Below, piece after piece: positions 48,997 to 57,640 of a stretch of DNA of 64,000 nucleotides. A model generated the notes under the pieces. The model made no database searches, was not told the origin of the DNA, and saw only the letters and a list, made by a program, of their open reading frames with translations. This DNA comes from Naasia sp. (lineage in GTDB: Bacteria; Actinomycetota; Actinomycetes; Actinomycetales; Microbacteriaceae): the NCBI GenBank assembly GCA_025463675.1, contig JAODAX010000029.1, positions 91,216 to 155,215 on the forward strand. Reading direction: 5' to 3'. Made by a program: the position numbers and the translations under genes. Numbering within the stretch: position 1 is the stretch's first letter; every line of letters starts with the position of its first letter.

Positions 48997-49836
48997 TCAG
49001 AAGATCATCGGACGGTCGTCCGGATCCCGCTCCTCCGGGAGTTCGAGGTCCACCACGACCGGCACGTGATCGCTCGGGGCGGTGCCCTTCCGCTCGTTGC
49101 GGTGGATCGCCGCGGCGGTGACGGCCTCGGCGAACGTGGGTGAGCCGAGGATGAAGTCGATCCGCATGCCCTCGTTGCGCGGAAACCGCAGCTGCTTGTA
49201 GTCCCAGTAGGTGTAGCCGTCGGGGATCAACCGGCGCACCACGTCGGCCATGCCGAGCGCCTCGAACGCCGCGAAGGCCGCTCGCTCCTTCGGCGACACG
49301 TGGGTGGCGCCGTCGAAGAGGACGATGTCCCACACGTCGGAGTCCAGAGGGGCGATGTTCCAGTCGCCCATCAGGGCGAGGGGCAGATCCGGCTGCGCCG
49401 TCAGCCACGCCCCCGTCTGCTCCGCGAGGCGGCCCAGCCAGTCCAGCTTGTAGTCGTAGTGCGCGTGCCCCACCTCGCGGCCGTTCGGCACGTAGAGGCT
49501 CCACAGGCGCACCCCGTCGACGGTGACGCTCATCGCGCGGGCTTCCAGCGGCAGCTCGGCGCCCGCCTCGGGCTTGCCGAACCCGGGCATCGCCGAGAAC
49601 CCGCGTTCGATGTCCTCCATCGGCAGGCGGCTCGCGAAGGCGACGCCGTTCCACTGGTTCAGCCCGTGCGTCTCCACGTCGTAGCCGGCCTCGGTGAAGG
49701 GCAGCACCGGGAACTGGTCGTCCCGGCACTTGATCTCCTGCATGGCGAGTACGTCGATGTCCTCGCGCTTCAGCCAGTCGACGACGCGGTCGACCCGAGC
49801 CCGGATGGAGTTGACGTTCCAGGTGGCCACGCGCAT
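48997..49836 (-). CDS. xthA: Exodeoxyribonuclease III (AP endonuclease)
   Basis: Cuts DNA at abasic sites and trims 3' ends. The 279-residue protein has MRVATWNVNSIRAR, the metal Glu in LAMQEIKCRDDQFP, YVPNGREVGHAHYDYKLDWL, GDWNIAPLDSDVWD and the catalytic APSDHVPVVVDL. ATG 49836. It complements the Fpg/Nei glycosylase encoded 2 kb away. It is divergent from pyrE. Confidence 0.94.
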   Translation of the reverse strand: MRVATWNVNSIRARVDRVVDWLKREDIDVLAMQEIKCRDDQFPVLPFTEAGYDVETHGLNQWNGVAFASRLPMEDIERGFSAMPGFGKPEAGAELPLEARAMSVTVDGVRLWSLYVPNGREVGHAHYDYKLDWLGRLAEQTGAWLTAQPDLPLALMGDWNIAPLDSDVWDIVLFDGATHVSPKERAAFAAFEALGMADVVRRLIPDGYTYWDYKQLRFPRNEGMRIDFILGSPTFAEAVTAAAIHRNERKGTAPSDHVPVVVDLELPEERDPDDRPMIF

Positions 49837-49896
49837 GCCTTCACGATACCCACGGGCGCCGACCCTTCCGCCGCCTGCCAGTTTCGCAACCGTTCC

Positions 49897-49946
49897 GCAG
49901 AATCGCAGCGGTGCGCGGTTGCGATTCTGCCGAAGCGTTGCGATTC
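49897..49946. promoter_or_regulatory. Inverted/direct repeats between xthA and pyrE
   Basis: GCAGAATCGCA (49897-49907) and TGCGATTCTGC (49920-49930) form a perfect 11-bp inverted repeat with a 12-nt spacer. A further direct copy TTGCGATTC at 49938-49946 lies 19 bp after the one at 49919-49927. Three half sites in a divergent promoter region suggest a transcription-factor site; the regulator is unknown. Confidence 0.5.
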
Positions 49947-49999
49947 GCCGGCGACAGCAGCCGGACGGGAGTCGCGGGTCGCGCCCTAGGCTGGTTGCC

Positions 50000-50554
50000 G
50001 TGACGGACGCGCGGACCCAGCTCATCGAACTGATCTCGGCCGAGGCCGTCTTCCACGGGGACTTCACCCTGACGAGCGGCAAGAAGGCCACGTATTACAT
50101 CGATCTACGCAGGCTCAGCCTCGACCACCGCGCCGCCCCGCTGATCGGGCGCGTGATGCTCGACCTGATCGCCGATGTGCCCGACATCGCCGCGGTCGGC
50201 GGCCTGACGATGGGCGCCGACCCGATCGCCGCCGCCGTGCTGCACCAGGGAGTCGCCGCCGGCCGGCCCTACGACGCGTTCGTGGTGCGGAAGCAGCCGA
50301 AGGACCACGGGCGCGGCCGCCAGGTGGAGGGCCCGGACCTCGCCGGCAAGCGCGTTCTCGTGCTCGAGGACACCTCGACCACCGGCGGATCGCCGCTCGC
50401 CGCCATCGAGGCGCTGGAGAAGGTCGGCGCGGAGATCGCGGGGGTCGTCGTCGTCGTCGACCGCGCCACCGGGGCGCGCGAAGTCATCGAGGCGGCCGGC
50501 TACCCCTACCGCGCGGCGATCGCCCTCGACGATCTCGGCCTCGCGCCGCAGTGA
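50000..50554 (+). CDS. pyrE: Orotate phosphoribosyltransferase
   Basis: Makes OMP from orotate and PRPP in pyrimidine synthesis. The 184-residue protein has FTLTSGKKATYYIDLRR near residue 23, VGGLTMGADPIA and the PRPP motif VLVLEDTSTTGGS near 120. GTG 50000 lies 7 nt after TAGGCT (49987-49992), again a leaderless arrangement. No other pyr genes are nearby. The stop overlaps the next gene as GTGA. Confidence 0.95.
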   Translation: MTDARTQLIELISAEAVFHGDFTLTSGKKATYYIDLRRLSLDHRAAPLIGRVMLDLIADVPDIAAVGGLTMGADPIAAAVLHQGVAAGRPYDAFVVRKQPKDHGRGRQVEGPDLAGKRVLVLEDTSTTGGSPLAAIEALEKVGAEIAGVVVVVDRATGAREVIEAAGYPYRAAIALDDLGLAPQ

Positions 50555-51219
50555 CCTCGCCCGGCGACGAGACGGCGCCGATCCCGGCCGCACCGGCGGT
50601 ACCGGGCGCATCAACTCCCGCCGCACCGTACGCCGAGCGGGGTCCCGCCGATCGCCCGATCAGGATGGTCGTCGTCGCGATCGCGGTCCTCGCCGTCGCC
50701 GGACTCGCCCTCGCCTTCTTCCTCGGCTCCCGCCTCGGCGGCGCCGCGGCCCCGGCACCGACCCCGACGGGGTCGACCCCGAAACCCGCGCCAACCCCCA
50801 CCCCCAGCCCGCCGATGCCCGCCGCGCCGATCGCCCCGGCGCCGCCCGGCGTCACCCGGTTCGAGGCCCTGTTCGGCGTCGAATGCCTCGACCCGTTCCC
50901 GTCGCCCTGGGCGCGCGAGTTCACCGTCGTCGACTGCAGGGCGCCGCACGCGGCGCAGCTCGTGGCCCGCGGCGTGTATGCGGGCGACGCGTCCGCGCCG
51001 TATCCCGGGGAGCAGGCGCTCACCCAGGACCTCGGCATCCTCTGCACGGCGCCGGGCGTGCTCGACCTCGAGGCGGCGCGCGCCTACCCGGACCTCCAGT
51101 ACTCGGCCGCCTACCCGCCGAGCGAAGAGGCCTGGGCGGCGGGCGACCGCCGCTACTGGTGTTTCGTCAGCCGCTCCAGCGGCGAGCCCCTGACCGGCAG
51201 TGTCGCCACCCCGCGCTGA
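50551..51219 (+). CDS. Septum-formation-domain membrane protein
   Basis: A 222-residue protein with a cytoplasmic N-terminus, one membrane helix (MVVVAIAVLAVAGLALAFFL), a Pro/Thr/Ala linker and an extracytoplasmic domain. That domain has four cysteines in the PF13845 (Septum_form) pattern: ECLDP, VDCRAPHAAQ, ILCTAP and YWCFVS, with two disulfides likely. Its role is poorly defined. GTG 50551 overlaps the pyrE stop. Confidence 0.82.
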   Translation: MTSPGDETAPIPAAPAVPGASTPAAPYAERGPADRPIRMVVVAIAVLAVAGLALAFFLGSRLGGAAAPAPTPTGSTPKPAPTPTPSPPMPAAPIAPAPPGVTRFEALFGVECLDPFPSPWAREFTVVDCRAPHAAQLVARGVYAGDASAPYPGEQALTQDLGILCTAPGVLDLEAARAYPDLQYSAAYPPSEEAWAAGDRRYWCFVSRSSGEPLTGSVATPR

Positions 51220-51260
51220 CCGTCTCCGTCCCCACGCGCCGGTCAACGGAAGGGGAGGCG

Positions 51261-52046
51261 TCAGCCGGCGGTGTCGATCAGGTCGGCGACCGAGGCGATG
51301 ACCTCGTCGGGGCGGAACGGGTAGCGGTCGATCTCCGCCCGGTCGGTGATGCCGGTCAGCACGAGGATCGTGTGCAGGCCGGCCTCGATGCCGGCGACGA
51401 TGTCGGTGTCCATGCGGTCGCCGATCATCGCGGTGCTCTCGGAATGGGCGCCGATCCGATTCATCGCGGAGCGGAACATCATCGGGTTCGGCTTGCCCAC
51501 GACGTACGGGGTGCGTCCGGTGGCGGTGCTGATCAGCGCGGCCACTGCGCCGGTCGCCGGCAGCACGCCCTCCGGGCTCGGTCCGGTCGCGTCCGGGTTG
51601 GTGCAGATGAAGCGCGAACCGTCGCGGATCAGCCGGATCGCCTTGGTGATCGCCTCGAATGAGTAGTTGCGCGTCTCGCCGACCACGACGTAGTCCGGAT
51701 TGGTCTCGGTCATGATGAAGCCGGCCTCGTGCAGAGCCGTGGTGAGACCGGCCTCGCCGAGGACGAACGCGCTGCCACCGGGGATCTGGGACGCGCAGAA
51801 GTCGGCGGTCGCGAGTGCGGAGGTGAAAATCGCCTCCTCCGGCACCACCAGTCCCGAGTCGCGGAGCCGGGCGCTCAGGTCGCGAGGCGTGAAGATCGAG
51901 TTGTTGGTGAGCACCAGGAACGGATTGCCGCGCTCGGTCCACTGGCGGATGAGGTCGGCGGCGCCGGGCACCGCCGAGTTCTCGTGCACGAGCACCCCAT
52001 CCATGTCGGACAGCCAGTACTCGATCTCGCGGCGTTCGTGCGCCAT
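51261..52046 (-). CDS. HAD-IIA family phosphatase (NagD-like)
   Basis: A 261-residue haloacid-dehalogenase-type hydrolase. Motif I is LSDMDGVLVHENSAVPGA with the nucleophile Asp, motif II FLVLTNNS, motif III VVGKPNPMMF and motif IV MIGDRMDTDIVAG. Members dephosphorylate nucleotides or sugar phosphates. The second Met (52046) is preferred because GGAGGA lies 4 nt upstream; an ATG four codons earlier is possible. Confidence 0.9.
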   Translation of the reverse strand: MAHERREIEYWLSDMDGVLVHENSAVPGAADLIRQWTERGNPFLVLTNNSIFTPRDLSARLRDSGLVVPEEAIFTSALATADFCASQIPGGSAFVLGEAGLTTALHEAGFIMTETNPDYVVVGETRNYSFEAITKAIRLIRDGSRFICTNPDATGPSPEGVLPATGAVAALISTATGRTPYVVGKPNPMMFRSAMNRIGAHSESTAMIGDRMDTDIVAGIEAGLHTILVLTGITDRAEIDRYPFRPDEVIASVADLIDTAG

Positions 52047-52092
52047 GCCGTCCTCCATCTTCGAAGCGCTCCGGGTCGAAAGCGGTCTCACC

Positions 52093-52974
52093 CTAGCCAA
52101 GCGAGGGGAACGCGACGGTGCCGTCGTCCAGCCGCCGGCGCATCACCTCGACGGCCTGCTCGCTCTCGTCGACGAGCACGAATCGGCGGCCCAGTGCCCG
52201 CGCAGCCGCCCCGGTCGTGCCGCTGCCGGCGAAGAAGTCGAGCACCCAGTCGCCCGGCGCCGACGACGCGGCGACGATGCGGCGCAGCACGCCCAGCGGC
52301 TTCTGGGTCGCATAGCCGGTCTTCTCCGCGCCGGTGGGCGACACGATGGTGTGCCACCAGACGTCGGTCGGCAGCTTCCCGCGGGCCACCTTCTCCGGGG
52401 TGACGAGCCCCGGCGCCATGTACGGCTCCCGGTCCACCTCCGCGGAATCGAAGTGATACCGCTCCGGATCCTTCACGTAGACGAGGATCGTGTCGTGCTT
52501 CGACGGCCACCGACGGGTGGAGCGCCCGCCGTAGTCGTACGCCCACACGATCTCGTTGAGGAATCGTTCCCGGCCGACGAGGGAGTCCAGCAGCACTTTC
52601 GCGTAGTGCACCTCCCGGTAGTCGAGGTGCAGGTACAGGGTGCCCCGCTCGTCGAGCAGCCGCCAGGCCTCGAGCAGGCGCGGCTCGAGGAACTCCCAAT
52701 AGTCGGCGAACCGGTCGTCGTAGGAGTACGCGGCGCCCTTGAGCGTCGCATAGGTGATGCCCTTGAAGCCGACGCGGTCGCCATGCTCCGAACGGGTGGT
52801 GCGCATCGCGGTGCGCGTCTGTCGCCGCCCCGTGTTGAACGGCGGGTCGAGGTAGACGAGCGTGAACGCGCCGTCCGGCAGCTGCGCGGTCGCCGCGAGG
52901 CTGTCGCCGTGCACGACGAGGTCCGGCCCGTCCGGTCGCCAGAGCGGCGCGGCGTCGCGCGCGGCGTCTGTCAC
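52093..52974 (-). CDS. Orphan beta-class DNA methyltransferase (N6-A or N4-C)
   Basis: A 293-residue amino-methyltransferase. Motif IV DPPF is at residues 43-46 and motif I FAGSGTT at 248-254; motif IV before motif I is the beta-class order. The region between (about 60-235) must contain the target recognition domain. No restriction endonuclease or specificity subunit is adjacent, so it is an orphan that may act in gene regulation or DNA mismatch/replication control. The recognition site is unknown. GTG 52974 overlaps the stop of the upstream oxidoreductase. Confidence 0.88.
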   Translation of the reverse strand: MTDAARDAAPLWRPDGPDLVVHGDSLAATAQLPDGAFTLVYLDPPFNTGRRQTRTAMRTTRSEHGDRVGFKGITYATLKGAAYSYDDRFADYWEFLEPRLLEAWRLLDERGTLYLHLDYREVHYAKVLLDSLVGRERFLNEIVWAYDYGGRSTRRWPSKHDTILVYVKDPERYHFDSAEVDREPYMAPGLVTPEKVARGKLPTDVWWHTIVSPTGAEKTGYATQKPLGVLRRIVAASSAPGDWVLDFFAGSGTTGAAARALGRRFVLVDESEQAVEVMRRRLDDGTVAFPSLG

Positions 52975-53933
52975 GGCAGCAGCAGGACCTTCCCGGTGGT
53001 CCCGCGGCCCTGCAGGTCGGTATGCGCGCGGGTCGCCTCCGCGAGCGGGTACGTCGCCCCGATGCGGATGTCGAGGCTGCCCGCGGCGACGGCGGCGAAC
53101 AGTGCCTCGGCCCGCTCCGCCCGCTCCTCCGAGGTCCGCAGGAACGAGTGCATCGTCGGCCGGGTGACCATCACCGAGCCCGCCTGCGCGAGCCGCTGCA
53201 GCTCGAATGGCGGCACCGCGCCCGACGCCGCGCCGAAGAGCACGACGGTGCCGCGTACCCGCACCGCCGCCAGCGACTCGTCGAAGGTGTCCCGGCCGAC
53301 GCCGTCGAACACCACGTCGACGCCCACGCCGTCGGTGAGGTCGCGGACCCGCGGGCGGAAGCCCTCGTAGCGCAGCGCCTCCGCGGCGCCGGCGGCGCGC
53401 GAGAGCTGCTCCTTCTCGTCGCTGCCGACGGTCGTGATGACGCGCACGCCGCGCGCGACGAGCAGTTGGGTGAGCAGCAGTCCCACGCCGCCCGCGCCGG
53501 CGTGCAGCAGCACCGTGGAGGAGGAATCGAGCGGCACGATCGCCGAGCTGAGGAAGTGCGCCGTGTACCCCTGCAGCAGGAGGGCCGCGGCGGTGTGGTC
53601 GTCGACGCCGTCGGGGACGCGCACGGCCTTCTGGGCGTCGACCACGACGTGCTCCGCGTATGCGCCCTTCGCCTCGCCGGTAGCCACCCGGTCGCCGACC
53701 GAGAACGGTGCGCCGTCGCCGACCGCCATCACGGTGCCCGCCGCCTCGGCGCCGGGGGTGAACGGCAGGTCGTTCGGGTAGCGGCCCTCGCGGTTGTAGA
53801 CGTCGACGAAGTTCACGCCGACCGCTGCGGTCTGGATGAGCACCTCGCCGGGACCCGGCTCGGGACGCTCGACCTCCTCGTACCGGAGCACCTCCGGACC
53901 GCCGAGTTCCCGGATGACGATGGCGTGCGACAT
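52971..53933 (-). CDS. NADPH:quinone oxidoreductase family protein
   Basis: A 320-residue zinc-free medium-chain reductase of the QOR type. Blocks include [38 protein letters not shown] and the nucleotide motif [16 protein letters not shown]. Family members reduce quinones with NADPH. It is the first gene of a two-gene unit with the methyltransferase, joined by a 4-nt overlap. Confidence 0.9.
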   Translation of the reverse strand: MSHAIVIRELGGPEVLRYEEVERPEPGPGEVLIQTAAVGVNFVDVYNREGRYPNDLPFTPGAEAAGTVMAVGDGAPFSVGDRVATGEAKGAYAEHVVVDAQKAVRVPDGVDDHTAAALLLQGYTAHFLSSAIVPLDSSSTVLLHAGAGGVGLLLTQLLVARGVRVITTVGSDEKEQLSRAAGAAEALRYEGFRPRVRDLTDGVGVDVVFDGVGRDTFDESLAAVRVRGTVVLFGAASGAVPPFELQRLAQAGSVMVTRPTMHSFLRTSEERAERAEALFAAVAAGSLDIRIGATYPLAEATRAHTDLQGRGTTGKVLLLP

Positions 53934-54022
53934 GACTTCCTCCCGCCCCGAAGCCTATTCGGGCGCGGTCGCGTCCTCCGCGGGGATTCCGCCGGTGCCG
54001 CCCGCCGCCCTAGCCTGGGCAG

Positions 54023-54670
54023 GTGGGTCCGCCGAGCAACGAGCGCAGCACGCGCGGCGTCGGCCCGTGGCCGGGCGACTGGCCGACCGGCGACCAGTGG
54101 GACGCGGAACTGCTGCGCGACGGGGACAGTCGCAACGTCGTCGACGAGTACCGGTACTGGCGGATGGACGCGATCGTCGCCGACCTCGACCGCCGCCGGC
54201 ACCCGTACTGCGTCGCCATCGAGAACTGGCAGCACGATCTCAACATCGGCTCGATCGTCCGGACGGCGAACGCGTTCCTCGCCTCCACCGTGCACATCGT
54301 CGGCCGCCGGCGCTGGAACCGCCGCGGCGCGATGGTCACCGACCGGTATCAGCATGTGCTGCACCACGAGACGGTCGCCGACCTGGTCGCCTGGGCGCGC
54401 GTCGCCGGCCTGCCGATCATCGCCGTCGACAACGTGCCCGGATCCGTGCCCGTCGAGGACTTCGCGCTCCCCGAGCGGTGCGTGCTGCTGTTCGGGCAGG
54501 AGGGCCCCGGGCTGACCGACGAGGCGCTCGCCGCGGCCGACGCGGTCGTCGACATCCCGCAGTTCGGCTCCACCCGGTCCATCAACGCGTCGGCGGCAGC
54601 GGCCATCGTGATGCACGAGTGGATCCGCACGCATGCGCTCGGCGGGGAGTGCCCCGGCCGCCGCGACTAG
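54023..54670 (+). CDS. SpoU/TrmH family RNA 2'-O-methyltransferase
   Basis: A 215-residue SPOUT-fold enzyme using SAM to methylate rRNA or tRNA ribose. Motifs: [12 protein letters not shown] near residue 74, [15 protein letters not shown] near 155 and [20 protein letters not shown] near 178 (trefoil knot). The target nucleotide cannot be predicted. GTG 54023 lies 6 nt after TAGCCT (54011-54016), a leaderless arrangement. Confidence 0.9.
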   Translation: MGPPSNERSTRGVGPWPGDWPTGDQWDAELLRDGDSRNVVDEYRYWRMDAIVADLDRRRHPYCVAIENWQHDLNIGSIVRTANAFLASTVHIVGRRRWNRRGAMVTDRYQHVLHHETVADLVAWARVAGLPIIAVDNVPGSVPVEDFALPERCVLLFGQEGPGLTDEALAAADAVVDIPQFGSTRSINASAAAAIVMHEWIRTHALGGECPGRRD

Positions 54671-54702
54671 GATCGAACCCGGTCGACACGAGGAGAAGAC
54701 GC

Positions 54703-55989
54703 ATGCCCGCGGTGGTTCTGATCGGGGCCCAGTGGGGCGACGAGGGCAAGGGCAAGGCGACCGACCTCCTCGGCAGCCGGGTCGACTACGTGGTGAAGTT
54801 CAACGGCGGCAACAACGCCGGGCACACCGTGGTGGTGGGCGACGAGAAGTACGCCCTGCACCTGCTGCCCTCCGGGATCCTCAGCCCGGGCGTCGTGCCG
54901 GTGATCGCCAACGGCGTCGTCGTCGACATCGAGGTGCTCTTCAACGAGCTGGATGCGCTGTCCGCGCGGGGCGTCGATGTCTCCCGCCTGCTGGTCAGCG
55001 CCAACGCGCACGTCATCACCGCCTACCACCGCACCATCGACCGCGTGGCGGAGCGGTTCCTCGGCAAGCGCCAGATCGGCACCACCGGCCGCGGCATCGG
55101 ACCGACCTACGCCGACAAGATCAACCGCGTCGGCATCCGGATCCAGGACATCTTCGACGAGGGCATCCTGCGCCAGAAGGTGGAGGGAGCGCTCGAGCAG
55201 AAGAACCATCTGCTGGTGAAGGTCTACAACCGCCGCGCGATCGCGGTGGAGGAGATCGTCGACGACCTCCTCTCCTACCGGGAGCGGCTGGGCCCTATGG
55301 TCGCCGATACGGCGCTGGAGCTGACCCGCGCGCTCGACAGCGGGTCGACCGTGCTGTTCGAGGGCGGCCAGGCGACGATGCTCGATGTCGACCACGGCAC
55401 GTACCCGTTCGTCACCTCCTCGAACGCGACGAGCGGCGGCGCCGCCACCGGCTCGGGCGTCGCCCCGAATCGGATCGACCGCGTCATCGCGGTCGTGAAG
55501 GCGTACACGACCCGGGTGGGCGCCGGCCCGTTCCCCACCGAACTGCACGACGAGTCGGGGGAGTGGCTGCGAGGCCGCGGCTTCGAGTTCGGCACGACCA
55601 CCGGGCGGCCGCGGCGCACCGGCTGGTACGACGCCCCGATCGCCCGCTACAGCGCCCGGATCAACGGCGTCACCGACTTCGTGCTCACGAAGCTCGACGT
55701 GCTGACGGGCCTCGACCGCATCCCGGTCGCGGTCGCCTACGACGTCGACGGCACCCGCGTCGACGAGGTCCCCGTCTCGCAGTCGGACTTCCACCACGCG
55801 AAGCCGATCTACGAGGAGCTGCCCGGCTGGAGCGAAGACATCAGCGGGGCCCGGGAGTTCAGCGACCTGCCGAAGACGGCGCAGGACTACGTGCTCGCTC
55901 TGGAAGAGCTGAGCGGGTCGCGGATCTCGGCGATCGGGGTCGGCCCCGACCGGGACGCCATCGTCGTCCGGCACGACCTCCTCGACTGA
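54703..55989 (+). CDS. purA: Adenylosuccinate synthetase
   Basis: Makes adenylosuccinate from IMP, aspartate and GTP; PurB, also in this window, completes the step to AMP. The 428-residue protein has the P-loop GDEGKGK at residues 12-18, [27 protein letters not shown] near 130 and [11 protein letters not shown] near 300. ATG 54703 has AGGAG in a leader starting at TAGGAT (about 54667). Confidence 0.96.
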   Translation: MPAVVLIGAQWGDEGKGKATDLLGSRVDYVVKFNGGNNAGHTVVVGDEKYALHLLPSGILSPGVVPVIANGVVVDIEVLFNELDALSARGVDVSRLLVSANAHVITAYHRTIDRVAERFLGKRQIGTTGRGIGPTYADKINRVGIRIQDIFDEGILRQKVEGALEQKNHLLVKVYNRRAIAVEEIVDDLLSYRERLGPMVADTALELTRALDSGSTVLFEGGQATMLDVDHGTYPFVTSSNATSGGAATGSGVAPNRIDRVIAVVKAYTTRVGAGPFPTELHDESGEWLRGRGFEFGTTTGRPRRTGWYDAPIARYSARINGVTDFVLTKLDVLTGLDRIPVAVAYDVDGTRVDEVPVSQSDFHHAKPIYEELPGWSEDISGAREFSDLPKTAQDYVLALEELSGSRISAIGVGPDRDAIVVRHDLLD

Positions 55990-55990
55990 C

Positions 55991-56644
55991 GTGGCGGCGC
56001 AGGTCCCGACCCGCGAGTCGCTCGAGAACGAGGTCGTCCGGGTCGCGCCGCTGACCCGGGACGATGTGCCGGAGCTGTTCGACGCGATCGGTCGGCCCGA
56101 GGTCTTCGCGGGCGGCTACGGCGGCGGCCCGGCGGGCTATCGCGACACCCTGGCCGGTTTCACTGAGTTCGCCGACGGCTACTACGCCTGGGCCGGGCCC
56201 GGGATCAGCTACGCGGTCCGTCTGAGGGCCGGGCCCGCCGCGGGGCGCCTCGTCGGAACGACGACACTGTCCGACCTCGACCTCGCCAGCGAGCACGCCC
56301 ACCTCGGCTGGACCGCCTACGCCCCAGCGGTGTGGGGCACGGCGGTGAACCCGGCCACCAAGCTGCTGGTGCTCGGGCACGCGTTCGCGAGCGGCTTCGG
56401 GCGCGTGAAGCTGCAGGCCGACGTGCGGAACGACCGGTCCCGGGCGGCGATCTCGAAGCTCGGCGCGGTGTTCGAGGGGGTGGTCCGCCGCGATCGGCTG
56501 CGCGCCGATGGCACCTGGCGGGACGCCGCCGTCTACTCCATCCTCATCGACGAATGGCCCGCCGTTCGCGCGCGGCTGGAGCAGCGGATCGCCGGCCTCG
56601 GCACCCCGGCGCCTGGCGACCGGCGACCCCCGGCCGGCGGATAG
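55991..56644 (+). CDS. GNAT family N-acetyltransferase (RimJ/RimL type)
   Basis: A 217-residue acetyltransferase. The layout VGTTTLSDLDLASEHAHLGW, AVNPATKLLVLGHAFASGFG and VKLQADVRNDRSRAAISKLG matches GNAT domains of the RimJ/L group that modify protein N-termini or small amines. Substrate unknown. GTG lies 1 nt after the purA stop, so it is probably co-transcribed. Confidence 0.87.
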   Translation: MAAQVPTRESLENEVVRVAPLTRDDVPELFDAIGRPEVFAGGYGGGPAGYRDTLAGFTEFADGYYAWAGPGISYAVRLRAGPAAGRLVGTTTLSDLDLASEHAHLGWTAYAPAVWGTAVNPATKLLVLGHAFASGFGRVKLQADVRNDRSRAAISKLGAVFEGVVRRDRLRADGTWRDAAVYSILIDEWPAVRARLEQRIAGLGTPAPGDRRPPAGG

Positions 56645-56653
56645 GGTCGACGC

Positions 56654-56974
56654 ATGAGCCTGAGCGACCAGCCCCTCGACTCCGACACCCAGCTCACGTT
56701 GGACGAGCTGCTCGCGTTGCGCCGCAGCATCGACAACATCGACGCCGCACTCGTGCACCTGCTCGCCGAGCGGTTCAAGTGCACGCAGAAGGTCGGTCAG
56801 CTGAAGGCGGCGCAGGGCCTGCCCGCGGCGGATCCCGACCGCGAGCGGCAGCAGATCGCCCGCCTGCGCGCACTCGCGGAGGACGCGCACCTCGACCCCG
56901 CGTTCGCGGAGAAGTGGTTCAACTTCGTCGTCGCGGAGGTCATCCACCACCACGAGAGTCTCCGCCACCCCTGA
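56654..56974 (+). CDS. Chorismate mutase (AroQ class)
   Basis: Converts chorismate to prephenate for Phe/Tyr synthesis. The 106-residue all-helical protein has LLALRRSIDNIDAALVHLLA, ERFKCTQKVGQLKAAQGLP and DPDRERQQIARLR, the AroQ active-site Arg/Lys pattern. No signal peptide, so cytoplasmic. ATG 56654 lies 6 nt after TAGGGT (56642-56647), a leaderless start. Confidence 0.9.
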   Translation: MSLSDQPLDSDTQLTLDELLALRRSIDNIDAALVHLLAERFKCTQKVGQLKAAQGLPAADPDRERQQIARLRALAEDAHLDPAFAEKWFNFVVAEVIHHHESLRHP

Positions 56975-57004
56975 ACCGCCCGCGCCGAACGCGCAGCCCG
57001 GGCA

Positions 57005-57029
57005 GGGTATATTCCACGAGGAATAACCC
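57005..57029 (+). promoter_or_regulatory. Palindromic operator at the padR/MFS promoter
   Basis: TATTCC-ACGA-GGAATA at 57010-57025 is a perfect 6-4-6 palindrome flanked by GGGT and ACCC. TATATT at 57008-57013 is a likely -10 inside it. The position 10 nt before the PadR gene suggests autorepression and control of the downstream efflux pump. Confidence 0.7.
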
Positions 57030-57038
57030 GGGGGGACC

Positions 57039-57620
57039 ATGCCGACTCTGACACCGCTCGCGCTCGCCGCGCTGGCGCTGCTCGACGAGAGCGACATGCA
57101 TCCGTACGAGATGTACCAGCTCATGCTTGCCCGGCACGACGACCGCCTCGTCAAGGTGCGGCCCGGCTCGCTGTATCACACGATCGATCGGCTGGCCCGG
57201 GACGAGCTTGCGCAGCCGACCGGCAGCGACCGTGCAGGCAACCGACCGGAGCGCACCACCTACCGGATCACGGAGGCCGGCCGTGCGGCGCTCCGCGAGC
57301 GGCTCACGTCGATGCTCGCCGAGCCGGCGGAGGAATACCCCGAGTTCCCCCTGGCCCTGAGCGAGGCGCCGCATGTGCCGCGCGACGAGTTCCTCCGCCT
57401 GCTGGAGCAGCGCCGCGCACGGCTGGCAGACCGGCTCGCCGGGTACGACCGGGCAGCCGCCGGGCTCGCGGAGCGGTACATCCCGGAGCGGTACTGGATC
57501 GACCTCGACTACCAGCGGGCGATGTTGGGCGCCGAACTGACCTGGACGCGGGGCCTCCTCGATCGGGTGCGGGACGGGCGGCTCCCGTGGGAACCGCCCG
57601 CATCGGACGGCTCCCGTTGA
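57039..57620 (+). CDS. PadR family transcriptional regulator
   Basis: A 193-residue PadR-type repressor: winged helix at residues 1-80 (SDMHPYEMYQLMLARHDDRL, KVRPGSLYHTIDRLARDEL, YRITEAGRAALRERL) followed by a long helical C-terminal domain (subfamily with Vir_act_alpha_C-like helices). ATG 57039 follows GGGGGGA. It is directly upstream of an MFS exporter, a classical drug-sensing pair. Confidence 0.9.
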   Translation: MPTLTPLALAALALLDESDMHPYEMYQLMLARHDDRLVKVRPGSLYHTIDRLARDELAQPTGSDRAGNRPERTTYRITEAGRAALRERLTSMLAEPAEEYPEFPLALSEAPHVPRDEFLRLLEQRRARLADRLAGYDRAAAGLAERYIPERYWIDLDYQRAMLGAELTWTRGLLDRVRDGRLPWEPPASDGSR

Positions 57621-57640
57621 ACGACAGACAAGGAAGCGGA

